Positions 14,352-26,122 of a DNA stretch of 64,000 nt are shown in pieces. Source of the stretch: Lotus japonicus (lineage: Eukaryota > Streptophyta > Magnoliopsida > Fabales > Fabaceae). The notes under the pieces are model-generated. The model saw only the letters and a list, made by a program, of their open reading frames with translations, did not search any database and had not been told where the DNA came from. The translations under genes and the position numbers were made by a program. The stretch lies in assembly GCF_012489685.1 (NCBI RefSeq), contig NC_080043.1, positions 51,358,289 through 51,422,288 on the forward strand, written 5' to 3'. The first letter of the stretch is position 1; every line of letters starts with the position of its first letter.

Positions 14352-16292
14352 GTTATTAATCCATTGTATGTGATATGAGTTCGTAGAACTCAACTAAAAC
14401 TTACAACAAATGGAGAATTGTAACGAAATAAGTACAGTAGAACCAATGGAGAATGAGGCCAACATATAGCTTTTGAGTGGAGAAATTCCTCTCTAATGAC
14501 AAAAAGAGTCTTTTTGTACCACCATAAGTTTAAGCTCATGATATTCCTCCACCGAATGTGATGCAAGTTCGTAGAGCTCAACTAAATGTACCCGTTTAGG
14601 GTTTAGGGTTTAGGGTAGGAAAAAAGGATAAAGAGGCAAACATATAGCTTTTGAGAGGACATAAATTTAAAATCGATGTTACCTATCCATTGTCTGTGAT
14701 ATGAGATTGTAGAGCTCTACTAAAACTTACTACAAATGCAGATTTGTAACGAAATAAGTAAAGTAGAACCAAAGGAGAATGAGGCCAACATATAGCTTTT
14801 GAGTGGAGAAATTCCTCTCTAATGACAAAAAGTGTCTTTTTGTACCACCATAAGTTTAAGCTCATGATATTACTCCACCGAATGTGATGCAAGTTCGTAT
14901 AGCTCAACTAAATGTGGGTGTTTAGTGTTTATGGTTTAGGGTTTAAGGTAAGACAAAAGGATAAAGAGGCAAACATACAGCTTTTGAGAGGACATAAATT
15001 TAAAATCGATGTTACTTATCCATTGTCTGTGATATGAGATTGTAGAGCTCTACTAAAACTTACTACAAATGCAGATTTGTAACGAAATAAGTACAGTAGA
15101 ACCAAAGGAGAATGAGGCCAACATATAGCTTTTGAGTGGAGAAATTCCTCTCTAATGACAAAAAGTGTCTTTTTGTACCACCATAAGTTTAAGCTCATTA
15201 TAGTCCTCCACCGAATGTGATGCAAGTTCGTAGAGCTCAACTAAATGTGGGTGTTTAGGGTTTAGGGTTTAGGGTTTAGGGTAAGACAAACGGATAAATA
15301 GGCAAACATATAGCTTTTGAGAGGACATAAATTTAAAATCGATGTTACCTATCCATTGTCTGTGATATGAGATTGTAGAGCTCTACTAAAACTTACTACA
15401 AATGCAGATTTGTAACGAAATAAGTAAAGTAGAACCAAAGGAGAATGAGCCCAACATATAGCTTTTGAGTGGAAAAATTCCTCTCTAATGACAAAAAGTG
15501 TCTTTTTGTACCACCATAAGTTTAAGCTCATGATATTCCTCCACCGAATGTGATGCAAGTTCGTATAGCTCAACTAAATGTGGGTGTTTAGGGTTTAGTT
15601 TTTAGGGTTTAGGGTTTAGAGTAGGAAAAAAGGATAAAGAGGCCAACGTATAGCTTTGGAGAGGACATAAATATAAAATAGATGTTACTAATCCATTGTA
15701 TGTGATATGAGTTCGTAGAACTCAACTAAAACTTACAACAAATGGAGAATTGTAACATAATAAGTACAGTCGAACCAAAGGAGAATGAGGCCAACATATA
15801 GCTTTTGAGTGGAGAAATTTCTCTCTACTGACAAAAAGTGTCTTTTTGTACTACCATAAGTTTAAGCTCATGATATTCCTTTACCGAATGTGATGCAAGT
15901 TCGTAGAGCTCAACTAAATTTGGGTGTTTAGGGTTTAGGTTTTAGGGTTTAGGGTTTAGGGTAAGACAAATGGGTAAAGAGGCAAAAAAATAGCTTTTGA
16001 GAGGACATAAATTTAAAATAAATGTTATTAATCCATTGTATGTGATATAATTTCGTAGAGCTCAATTAAAACTTACTACAAATGCAGATTTGTAACGAAA
16101 TAAGTACAAAAGAACCAAAGGAGAATTAGGCCAACATGTAGCTTTTGAGTGGAAAAATTTCTATCTAATGACAAAAATTGTCTCTTTGTACCACCATAAT
16201 TTAAGCACATGATATTCCTCCACCGAATTTGATGCAAGTTCGTAGAGCTCAACTAAATGTGGGTGTTTAGTTTTTATGGTTTAGGGTTTAGG
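14352..16292. repeat. Satellite block duplicated from 9700-11640 (copy 2)
   Basis: This is the second copy of the block at offset +4652 bp. It shares the ATGTACCCG junction, the AGAGTCTTTTTG variant and the AAACGGATAAATAGG variant with copy 1. Boundaries are approximate, read by eye from shared private variants. Confidence 0.8.
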
Positions 16293-18178
16293 GTAAGACA
16301 AAAGGATAAAGAGGCAAACATACTGCTTTTGAGAGGACATAAATTTAAAATCGATGTTACTTATCCATTGTCTGTGATATGAGTTTGTAGAGCTCAACTA
16401 AAACTTACTACAAATGCAGATTTGTAACGAAATAAGTACAGTAGAGCCAAAGGAGAATGAGGCCAACATATAGCTTTTGAGTGGAGAAATTCCTCTCTAA
16501 TGACAAAAAGTGTCTTTTTGTACCACCATAAGTTTAAGCTCATTATAGTCCTCCACCGAATGTGATGCAAGTTCGTAGAGCTCAAATAAATGTGGGTGTT
16601 TAGGGTTTAGGGTTTAGGGTTTAGAGTAGGAAAAAAGTATAAAGAGGCCAACGTATAGCTTTTGAGAGGAAATAAATATAAAATAGATGTTATTAATCCA
16701 TTGTATGTGATATGAGTTCGTAGAACTCAACTAAACTTACAACAAATGGAGAATTGTAACGAAATAAGTACAGTAGAACCAATGGAGAATGAGGCCAACA
16801 TATAGCTTTTGAGTGGAGAAATTCCTCTCTAATGACAAAAAGAGTCTTTTTGTACCACCATAAGTTTCAGCTCATGATATTCCTCCACCGAATGTGATGC
16901 AAGTTCGTAGAGCTCAACTAAATGTGGGTGATTAGGGTTTAGGGTTTAGGGTTTAGGGTAGGAAAAAAGGATAAAGAGGCAAACATATAGCTTTTGAGAG
17001 GACATAAATTTAAAATCGATGTTACCTATCCATTGTCTGTGATATGAGATTGTAGAGCTCTACTAAAACTTACTACAAATGCAGATTTGTAACGAAATAA
17101 GTAAAGTAGAACCAAAGGAGAATGAGGCCAACATATAGCTTTTGAGTGGAGAAATTCCTCTCTAATGACAAAAAGTGTCTTTTTGTACCACCATAAGTTT
17201 AAGCTCATGATATTACTCCACCGAATGTGATGCAAGTTCGTATAGCTCAACTAAATGTGGGTGTTTAGGGTTTAGGGTTTAGGGTTTAGAGTAGGAAAAA
17301 AGTATAAAGAGGCCAACGTATAGCTTTGGAGAGGACATAAATATAAAATAGATGTTACTAATCCATTGTATGTGATATGAGTTCGTAGAACTCAACTAAA
17401 ACTTACAACAAATGGAGAATTGTAACATAATAAGTACAGTCGAACCAAAGGAGAATGAGGCCAACATATAGCTTTTGAGTGGAGAAATTTCTCTCTAATG
17501 ACAAAAAGTGTCTTTTTGTACTACCATAAGTTTAAGCTCATGATATTCCTTTACCGAATGTGATGCAAGTTCGTAGAGCTCTACTAAATGTGGGTGTTTA
17601 GGGTTTAGGTTTTAGGGTTTAAGGTTTAGGGTAAGACAAAAGGATAAAGAGGCAAACATATAGGTTTTGAGAGGACATAAATTTAAAATCGATGTTACTT
17701 ATCCATTGTTTGTGATATGAGATTGTAGAGCTCAACTAAAACTTACTACAAATGCAGATTTGTGACGAAATAAGTACAGTAGAATCAAAGGAGAATGAAG
17801 CCAACATGTAGCTTTTGAGTGGAAAAATTCCTCTCTAATGACAAAAAGTGTCTTTTTGTACCACCATAAGTTTAAGCTCCTGATATTCCTCCACCGAATG
17901 TGATGCAAGTTCGTAGAAGCTCAACTAAATGTGGGTGTTTAGGGTTTAGGGTATAGGGTAAGACAAAAGGATAAAGAGGCAAACCTATAGCTTTTGAGAG
18001 GACATAAATTTAAAATCGATGTTACTTATCCTTTGTCTGTGATATGAGTTTGTAGATCTCAACTAAAACTTACTACAAATGCATATTTGTAACGAAATAA
18101 GTACAGTAGAACCAAAGGAGAATGAGGCCAACATATAGCTTTTGAGTGGAGAAATTCCTCTCTAATGACAAAAAGTGT

Positions 18179-18278
18179 NNNNNNNNNNNNNNNNNNNNNN
18201 NNNNNNNNNNNNNNNNNNNNNNNNNNNNNNNNNNNNNNNNNNNNNNNNNNNNNNNNNNNNNNNNNNNNNNNNNNNNNN
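18179..18278. other. Assembly gap, 100 N
   Basis: Exactly 100 consecutive N, a conventional placeholder for a gap of unknown size. The left flank is satellite and the right flank is retrotransposon coding sequence, so the junction between the two is not observed. Open frames that appear to run through it are artefacts. Confidence 0.99.
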
Positions 18279-18871
18279 ATGGCGGTCTTCTTCTCACCAC
18301 CTGTAGTTCTAGACTTCCTGATGCATTCCTTCAGATATGTGAAGATGAAGAATGGTAGGCATAACTTCTTCTTTTTATTGATGAGGAAAATCATCAACTT
18401 CTGGGTGGCTTTGATGTAATCAGAAGAATTTGTTAGTGTCCTAGGGTTGATGCAGGAAAGTATGATCTTGTGCCATACCCTCAGAGCTGGATGGAGATCG
18501 CTTGATTTGTACTTTGTCTTCTTCTTTTCCCAGGTGACAAACAGCTCCTGGTTAACTGTTGTCCTAATCCCGGACATCCTGTTGTCCACATTCTGGAACC
18601 GCCTCCCATCAGCAAGCTTCACTCACAGAAGAAGAGAAATGATTTTTTCAGAAATCACAATCTTCCTTCCCAGCACATGTGAAACAACGTGATAGTCATC
18701 ACACTCCGCATGCTTCCAGAATTCCTTGACCAACTTCTCATGGACCGGTCCAGTTAGTCTATCGAAGTAGCCCTTCCATCCTTGAGCTTCAATCTCAGGA
18801 CAGATGTCGATGCCATTTACGGCCAAGTTCTCAAAATCTTCTCTAAGTTCTTTAAGAACTGTGAGTTCTTC
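18279..18871 (-). pseudogene. Element H: fragment of SIRE-type extra ORF
   Basis: The minus strand encodes a conserved block also present in element B at about 40350-40700. Shared motifs are LVKEFWKHA-CDD, the basic-hydrophobic stretch LRVWHKIIL-CIN, and LCLPFF-F-YLKECI-KSRTT. This matches the domain of the accessory ORF (often called env-like, or putative plant transposon protein) that follows pol in legume SIRE-type copia elements. A frame change near 18622 breaks it. It is cut by the gap on the left, and the LTR of element A begins directly at its right end. It was probably the insertion target of A (inference). No start or end of the ORF survives. Confidence 0.75.
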
Positions 18872-19504
18872 TGTAACGCCTCGATTTCTCGAGGGTCACT
18901 TTAGTAACCTTTTTCAAAAAACGTGTGTAAATTTTCGTTGAAATAAAACTTTTCAATAACATTGCTTACAAATAAAAAGTAGTAACTTGAGAAATAAACT
19001 GAATAATTCATTTTATTAATAAAAGCTTTGGAAGCGTACAATGATTCTTTCAAATTACAACATAATGATTAAACTAGTGTTCGACCGCCCCCGAGCCAAC
19101 ACCACAAGAAGGTCTCTAGGTTAGGTTCGAACCCTATAAACAAACTCAGCCCACCCCCAAGTACAGACTCAATTATCACACTCAATACCCGACTCATAGA
19201 CCGCGTGTCTTCCAAGGCCTCCTCCAGCGCTCGCATCATATCGTCTCGCATCCTCTGCTCTCGCCAATCCCAAAGTTGAACCATCAGTCGCGCAGTCGAT
19301 GTCTCGAGCCTTGCCATCGTCCACATTAAGCAGATATAGGGTCGCATCTCGACCGATCACACACATGCTTGTTGTCTAGGTGTTAAGCGCCCCAAACAAC
19401 AAACAGCAAACAAGCAAGGGTCAACTTCTAACACAGACACATCATAAGTAGGGTATACTACCCTATCAATCACAAGTTCTTCACTAAGCTAACATTCACA
19501 AATA

Positions 19505-19595
19505 TGGGAACTATATTAAGTTCTAAGGTTCACAAGTATAGGGAACTATCTCATAATTCTAAATTTCACAAGTATAGGGAACTATCTCATAGTTT
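19505..19595. repeat. Short tandem repeat inside LTR of A
   Basis: The unit TTCACAAGTATAGGGAACTATCTCATA-TTCTAA recurs two to three times with changes. A second small duplication (GGACCTCTCCAACGCACTG at about 19697 and 19744) and a third (AGCCCAGTCCAGGTCACT at about 19816 and 19848) lie downstream in the same LTR. Confidence 0.7.
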
Positions 19596-20846
19596 ATTGT
19601 TAGTCAATGCTCGTGCACATGCATGCAGACGCTTTGGATATCCAGAAACCAATCCCTCTTGGAACGGCTGGACGAACACGACTCCACGATCGGGGCTGGA
19701 CCTCTCCAACGCACTGCTGCCCAACTTCTTGATCATCGGGATTGGACCTCTCCAACGCACTGTCATTTCACGTTCGTCCTTATTCAGGGCCTCCCCTGAA
19801 TGTCACCATCGACTAGCCCAGTCCAGGTCACTAGCCGTGGCCAACCAAGCCCAGTCCAGGTCACTTGGTCCACAATGCATGCCATGCAAGTCAGTCATCA
19901 TCACAAGGCTCTAAGCCCATCACGTTCATCCCATATGAACATAATATCATAACATAGTAACTTGCATGCATATCGATAAATGTAGCTAACATCCTAGGCA
20001 TATAGGCATGTTCATAATGACCCTAGCTAACATTTATTGCATCATCATCATATAGCATATCTAGCACATATATCATCGATAGTCCTAGCATCATGCTTTT
20101 TAACAATCACAATCACAACCAATTTATCTAGACCGAGGCCGAAGTGCCCTTACTAGCATATTCGAAAATCATAAGGTCCTTAACATTTCACTATCATACA
20201 ATCACAATCAATCATAGTCGAAGTTCCCTTACCTCAAAGATACGCTTTCCTATAAGTGTCGTGTTGCTCCTTGAAGCTAGGTCTACACTTGGAAATTTCC
20301 TACCAACGAACGGACAGAGTAACGTTACTAATCGGACAATCGAATCAATCATAAGCCCATCCCCTTGTTGATCACGAAATTCCCCCCAAAAAATTTGAAA
20401 ATCCAAAATCATTTCTTTCATAAGATCAAACATTCTTTTCTAAAACATTTTGCTTGAAGATCATAAGAACACTTGAAGAACTTTCGAAGAAAAACATAAT
20501 TTTCACATAGATTCAATCCTCCCAAGATCAAAACCTCCTTTATAAAATCCTTTCTTTGAAGGTCATAAGAACAAAATAAGAACATCAAGAACTTCTTTAA
20601 GAAAACCCTCAAATAGATAAACATTTCTAAGCAACTTGATCAAAATCATTCTCTTCTGGATTTGGCAGATCAGCTTAAGCTGCTGCCACCACAGAGCATA
20701 TTGAGAATGACCTTGCTCAAGGCTTAGAAACTAAACTAACCTAAGAACAAGAAAAATAAAAGAAAGACAAGAGAGGGAAAGAGAGCTCACGCAAATGCAG
20801 AGGAGATGAGAGCTCTTGGTGTGAAGAAATGAGAGGGGGAAAGGCT

Positions 20847-20858
20847 CTATTTATAGTG
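20847..20858 (-). promoter_or_regulatory. TATA box of LTR A
   Basis: The minus strand reads CACTATAAATAG, a plant-type TATA box. It is followed on that strand by a pyrimidine-rich leader, as expected for the U3/R promoter of a minus-strand element. Confidence 0.65.
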
Positions 20859-21849
20859 AGGGGTGAGAGCCAAGCATTAAATGCTTTTCTTTCTCCTCAA
20901 GAAGAAGCCCAAACCCACGTAATTTTCAGCCCATTTTAGTGTTTCTAGACTCTTCCAACCTTCCTTGATTCGGTCCTCAAAATTTGGCTTATTTCCTAAT
21001 TAAATCCCTTTTAGAACTATCATTTAATTCCTTAATCTTTTAGAATATATAAATCTGAATCCAAAGAGTTTTAAATCAGATATGAAAAGATCCATGGAGG
21101 TTTTAAAAGTTCTAAAATTAATCTCCCCATTATTTGAAAGTAAAGGAATCAAAAGGAAATTACTTGCAAAAGTCTCATTTTCCTTCCTCCTCAAGCCTTG
21201 GCCTCCCAACACACTCTCCATGCTCGGATTTTCTCCAAAAAATATTTAAAATAATAATTTAAATAAAAACCCCAAAATAATTAATGCATTAAACGCACCA
21301 TTTCCCTCCTAAATGCATCAAAACTTCAAATTTAAAATAAAAAATACTTATCAATTATTTGGGCTCCAAAAATTCGTGCATCAGCTCCTTAATACCTCAA
21401 AAATATTTTCAGAATTAATTTTGATATTAAAACATAGGTTAAAATTATTTAAATGCATTTTATTTAAATAAAAACCTCATTTTATTTAAATAAAACATTC
21501 AAAAATAAAACCAAGGAATATTTTCCTTAGAATAATCTTAAAATCATGCCCAGCACCTCCCCATACGGTGCGGCCACGAAATCGTCGTCGTCGACTCGAT
21601 TCGCCAACTCATCGCTGCTGTCGGGTCGATTTTGACCTAAAAGTCGCCGTTGCCGAACCCTAGCAATATTATAGTCAAAATGCTCGTATCGTCGCGCTCA
21701 TCAACGTCTAGAGGTTTCTAGGACTTAATATTGCTTCTAACAATTAATCACCTTTTTAAAAGGCATAATATCACATATAGCACAAGCAATTCACAGAATA
21801 TTATTTAATATTATTATTAAAATAGTATGCCCTAAAACCGGGTCTTACA

Positions 21850-21864
21850 ATACCACCCTCCTTA
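21850..21864 (-). promoter_or_regulatory. Polypurine tract of element A
   Basis: The minus strand reads AAGGAGGGTGGTAT immediately before the TGTAAGACCC start of the 3' LTR. This is the plus-strand primer site for reverse transcription. The same purine-rich layout precedes the 3' LTR of element G. Confidence 0.75.
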
Positions 21865-21885
21865 AAATAGTTTCGTCCTCGAAAC

Positions 21886-23290
21886 AAATTCCTCAATTGC
21901 TTGATCCTTCGCTCTTCGATCTTTATTGGTGGTACCGCACGGTGAGATTATCCTTGAGTTGAATGTGATCCGGCTCAATCACGTGTGACGGATTGGATAC
22001 ATACTTCCTCAACTGGGACACATGCAAAACATCATAAATGTTGGACAAGAAAGGTGGCAGCGCAATCCGATATGCCACCGGTCCAACACACTCAATGATT
22101 TGGTACGGTCCTATGAATTTTGGCGTAAGCTTCTTCGACTTCATGGCTCTTCCAACACCCGTAGTCTGGGTGACTCGTAAGAACACATGGTCCCCCGCTT
22201 CGAACTCCAAGTTCTTCCGTCGAACGTCGGCATAACTCTTCTGTCTACTCTGAGATGCTCTCATCTTTTCTCTGATTTGCTTTACCTTTTCCGTCGTTTG
22301 TTGAACTAGCTCTGGTCCGACGATCAGGTTTTCGCCATCTTGGTACCAGCATAAGGGAGTACGACATTTACGACCATACAATGCTTCGTACGGTGCCATC
22401 CCTATGCTTGCATGGAAGCTATTGTTGTAGGTGAACTCTACTAAAGGTAGTATTTCTTCCCAACTCCCTTGGTTGTCTAGTACACAAGCCCTCAGCAAAT
22501 CCTCTAGCGATTGCGATTGGATCGTTCTCTCTGTCTGTCCATCCGTTTGAGGATGATATGCAGAACTTAATCTCAGCTTCGTTCCTAGAGCCTCCTGCAA
22601 GGCTCCCCCGAAACGCGAGGTAAACCTCGGGTCTCTATCTGACACAATGCTCGAAGGTACAACGTGTAAGCGCACAATCTCTGCAACATAAATCTCCGCC
22701 AACTATTCTACCTTGTAACCAATTCTGATAGGTAAGAAATGAGCAGTTTTTGTTAATCGATCCACTATAACCCATATAGAGTCGTGTCTCTTCCTTGTAG
22801 CAGGAAAAGCCGTCACGAAATCCATCGAAATGCTATCTCATTTCCATTCTAGCACATCCAGCGATTGTAACATCCCAGCAGGTTTCTGATGTTCCACTTT
22901 AGCTTTTTGACAAGTTAGGCAGGCCGTAACATACCTTGCTACCTGTTTCTTCATCCCAGGCCACCAAAAGTGGAGTTTCAAGTCTTGATACATTTTATTC
23001 ATTCCGGGATGAATATTAAGTTTTCCCTTGTGACCTTCCCCCAAGATCAACATTTTCATCTCTACATCATTAGGTACATAGACTCTTCACTGGCATCGTA
23101 GGATACCATCGCTTCCAACCTTGAAGTCGGTTGCCTTCCCTTGAGCCACTAGGTTGCGTGTCTCTACCAATTCTTTGTCTAACATTTGCTTCATTTTCAC
23201 CTCGCCCAAGAGATCATTGGACAGGGTCAACATGCCAAAGTGTAATCCTTCGGTGACCTCACTACTTCCCAAGCTAAGGTTCTGAAAGGA
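21886..23290 (-). pseudogene. Element A pol: integrase and chromodomain, degraded
   Basis: The integrase would join element cDNA to the chromosome and the C-terminal chromodomain would aid targeting. Visible on the minus strand are the zinc-binding region ending CLTCQKAKVEHQKP, the core with [12 protein letters not shown] and [11 protein letters not shown] (second Asp and Glu of the catalytic triad), and a chromodomain-type tail [10 protein letters not shown]...[12 protein letters not shown]. It is dead. A TAG stop at 22703-22705 falls where copy C has CAG, further stops and frame breaks lie around 22838-23090, a 6-bp duplication adds QS in the core (about 22505), and one base is missing near 21940 relative to C. 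Confidence 0.9.
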
Positions 23291-23293
23291 TTC

Positions 23294-24941
23294 TCAGAGT
23301 TCCATCTCCTTAATCATCAGCGAAGCCGTGTGAATCGTCTTGCGACTCAACGCATCAGCCACGACATTTGTTTTCCCCGGATGGTACTGAAGTGTGAAAT
23401 CGTAATCCTTGAGAAATTCCATCCATCTCCTTTGCCTCATGTTCAACTCCTTCTGATTGAACAAGTACTTTAGGCTCTTGTTATCACTAAAGATAATGAA
23501 AGTGCTTCCATAAAGATGATGTCTCCAGATCTTGAGAGCATAGACTATAGCTGCTAATTCCAAGTCATGCGTCGGGTAATTCCGCTCATGTGTTTTCAGC
23601 TGTCCCGATGCGTAGGCCACTGCTTTCTTTTCCTCTATCATCACACAACCAAGTCCATGGTGGGAAGCATCACAATACACTTCATAAGGTTCACCTGTCC
23701 TTGGTAAGGCTAGCACTGGTACGGTCGTCAGGCGCTTCTTCAATTCTTGAATACTAGCTTCGCACTTCTCTGTCCAAGCGAACGGCTGGTTCTTCCGGGT
23801 AAGTTATGTCAAAGTTCCCGTCAACTTCGAGAACCCTTCGATGAAACGTTGATAATAGCCAGCTAAGCCCACAAAGCTCCTAATGTCGGTAACGGGCTTT
23901 GGCTGCTCCCATGCCATAATGGCTTGAATCTTACTTGGATCCACAACTATTCCTTCCTTAGAGATGACATGCCCCAAGAAAGTTACTTCCTCCAACCAAA
24001 ATTCGCACTTGGACGCGTTTGCATACAACTTCTTCTCTCGCAATTCTTGCAATACTCGTCGTAAGTGCTCTGTGTGCTCTTCGTGAGTCTTTGAGTAGAT
24101 AAGAATGTCATCGATGAACACGACCACAAACTGATCCAAGAAGGGTTTGAATACCCGGTTCATGTAGTCCATAAATACCGCAGGGGCATTGGTAACCCCG
24201 AAAGGCATCACCACATATTCGAAGTGACCGTAGCGCGTTCGAAATGCCGTTTTTCGAATATCTTCTTCTTTTACCCTTATCTGGTGATATCCAGACTTCA
24301 AGTCTATCTTGGAAAACACTGCAGCCCCTTGAATTTGGTCCATCAGGTCGTCAATCCGTGATAATGGGTAACGGTTCTTGATCGTCACTTTGTTCAATTG
24401 GCGGTAGTCAACGCAAAGTCTCATCTTTCCATCCTTTTTCTTTACAAATAGCACTGGCGCTCCCCATGGTGACACACTTGGTCGAATAAATCCTTTAGAT
24501 GATAGGTCATCTAACTGCTTCCGTAGCTCTTCCATCTTTGTTGGTGCCATCCTATAAGGTGTGATTGTAATGGAGCTAGTGCCAGGCACTAGGTCTTTTG
24601 TGAACTCTACGTCTCGAACTGGTGGTATTCCTGGTACATCGGTTGGAAATACATCACCGAACTCCTGAGCTACTAGTATGCCCTGCACACTACTATCTTT
24701 CTTTTCCTCGACCATTGTTGAGTTCATCGCCGGTGATTCTTCTTTCGCAGCTTGCGATTTTAGGTATTTGAGAGCGTCAGGGTCAGGTATGATCACCGTC
24801 TTGTTAGGACAGTCGAGAAGGACATGGTTCTCTACTAACCAATCCATCTCGATGATTACCTCTAGTTGATCGAGGGGTAAGCATAGGAAATTTGCGAAGA
24901 ACTTCCTACCTTCGTAGGTCATGGAACACCCTAGACAGGCT
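23294..24941 (-). pseudogene. Element A pol: protease end, RT and RNase H
   Basis: Order on the minus strand is the C-terminal protease region ([13 protein letters not shown]), reverse transcriptase with [16 protein letters not shown], the catalytic FIDDILIYS box (about 24100-24118) and [11 protein letters not shown], then RNase H with [21 protein letters not shown] and [12 protein letters not shown] would copy element RNA and RNase H would remove it. The RT frame is open and keeps both catalytic Asp. A frame break lies near 23745-23805 and TGA replaces a Trp codon near 23295. The upstream end at 24941 is the insertion site of B, so the frame there runs into B's LTR and does not mark a start. 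Confidence 0.92.
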
Positions 24942-26122
24942 TGAAGGTATGAAAAACGATAGAAAGGGGGGGTTTGAATAGCGTTTTCAGAATAAAACTT
25001 CCCACTTAAGATTTTAACAAATCTTTCGAGACACAAGTAAAGTGCTTAAGATAAGAGATGAGAAAAGCACACAAGGATTTTATCCTGGTCCACCCGTGAA
25101 GGTGATTTCTTCCTTCTTAGAATGAAGGCAATTCACTAATCAGAGATTTGTTACAACTGCACTTGAAACCTACAAGTGACTAACAATACACTGACTTAGC
25201 TCACACTAAGATTCACTCTCTTAGTCTTCTCTAGGATCTAATCAACCTTGATCTCCTAAAGGTAAACTAAACAACTGTTTAAAGAATTTTGTTTACAAAG
25301 AAATTGCTTCTAAAAAGCTTGTAGTAAACACAATGAATTCGATGAAGAAAGATTGCTTAGAAGATTTGAATATTGCTTGCGCGTATCAGTTTCTTCCAAC
25401 AGCATCTTTCAGTCTTCAGCCTTTATATATACTCCAAGGATTAGGGTTTGAACATTGCATGGGAATGCTACCGTTGGAGGGCAGATCTGGGATTTCCAAC
25501 TTCTGTTGTGGCTGAGAATGTTAGGTTAGGTCGTCAAGATAGTACACTTGCTTTTGTACTTTGGATAGTGACGTGACCTTTAACCTTGTTGACTTCTGAT
25601 AAGAGGAATGCTTTGTGTTGGAACTTGTGAAGCTTGTTGATCAGAGTCCGAGGGAAGCATGGATCCTCTAACCGTTGTACCTTCTGATTCTGAACTCAGA
25701 GGAGAAGTACTTGGTCTTCAGAGCTAGTTTGCTTCTGGACTTCAGAGTCTCCACTTTTCAGCTTCTGGATCTTCAGAGTCTTCTACACCATCAGAACTTC
25801 TGAGCCTTCAGAGTGTCTGGGTTATCAGAACGTCTGGATCTTCAGAACTTGAAGTGAGCTGAGTCCATATCAGAGCTTCATTAACTTCAGATCTTCTAAA
25901 CCTTTTCTACTGTTCAGATTGAACATAGAGATTGCGAAAGCGTTGCTAGGGATACTCTTTAAACAAAGTGCTTCTGATTTGTGTGAGGTTATGTCAAGGT
26001 CAGAGTCTGTTAAGAGCACACTCAGAAAACACGTTAGAGTATCATAATTGTTCATACTAAAATGTTAACTTGTAATCATCAAAACATAGAGTTGTACTAC
26101 ACGATCAAAACTTGATCTTACA
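24942..26122 (-). mobile_element. Element B: 3' LTR
   Basis: The LTR is 1181 bp. On the minus strand it starts TGTAAGATCAAGTTTTGATC and ends CGTTTTTCATACCTTCA. GGGGGAGAT, a polypurine tract, precedes it on that strand. The region around 25690-25860 is low in complexity, with many variants of CTTCAGAGTCT and TTCTGGATCTTCAG. A TATA box is present at 25421-25431. Confidence 0.9.
25421..25431 (-). promoter_or_regulatory. TATA box of LTR B
   Basis: The minus strand reads GTATATATAAAG, a strong TATA box within the LTR, facing the same way as the element's genes. Confidence 0.6.

Larger units (their letters stand above)
1..18178. repeat. Dimeric satellite array with embedded telomere-like heptads
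   Basis: The whole stretch is a tandem array with a 326-333 bp unit, roughly 55 copies. Each unit is two related halves. Both halves begin near GTGATatgAGTTCGTAGA-CTCAACTAAA and contain AGGCCAACrTATAGCTTTTGAG, so the unit is a diverged dimer. One half carries one to four TTTAGGG heptads after ATGTGGGTG. Length differences between units are often 7 bp, that is one heptad gained or lost. At least three variants are visible, differing at AAATTTAAAATCGATG, AAATATAAAATAGATG and AAATTTAAAATAAATG. There is no gene. The heptads suggest a subtelomeric or interstitial satellite (inference). The array is open at the left edge and ends in the gap on the right. Confidence 0.97.
18872..21849 (-). mobile_element. 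Element A: 3' LTR of chromodomain Ty3-gypsy element
   Basis: On the minus strand the LTR opens TGTAAGACCCGGTTTTAGGG and closes GAGGCGTTACA, giving TG...CA ends and 2978 bp. The sequence just before it on the minus strand ends GGAGGGTGGTAT, a polypurine tract, and upstream of that is the GAGGACGAAAC motif, so this is the 3' LTR. An internal TATA box lies at 20847-20858. Long LTRs and the chromodomain-type pol next door fit the Tekay/Del lineage. The matching 5' LTR is not in the window because gag is fused to another pol fragment at about 47000, so age cannot be estimated. Confidence 0.9.

Noticed and set aside
1..18178. About 30 minus-strand open frames of 63-81 codons as a gene family
   Set aside because: They are phase-locked to the satellite unit, begin at TTG rather than ATG, have no promoter or splice pattern, and are lost wherever one base changes.
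1..18178. CRISPR-like array because of regular repeats
   Set aside because: Units are 326-333 bp tandem copies with no spacers, and the sequence is plant DNA.
1..18178. True telomere
   Set aside because: The heptads occur only one to four at a time within a longer unit. There is no terminal run of TTTAGGG.
18059..18622. Long frames running through the N gap
   Set aside because: They join satellite to transposon sequence through unknown bases. Only the part right of the gap has homology.
19504..19914. 136-codon plus-strand frame
   Set aside because: It lies inside the LTR of A, is made of short duplications and faces against the LTR. No domain is seen.
24942..25036. N terminus of A's RT protein
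   Set aside because: These bases belong to the LTR of B. The frame runs across the insertion site.
25333..25515. Small ORFs in the LTRs of B (also 25870-26055 and 45841-46026)
   Set aside because: LTR sequence. The 25870 and 45841 frames are the same LTR stretch in two copies.
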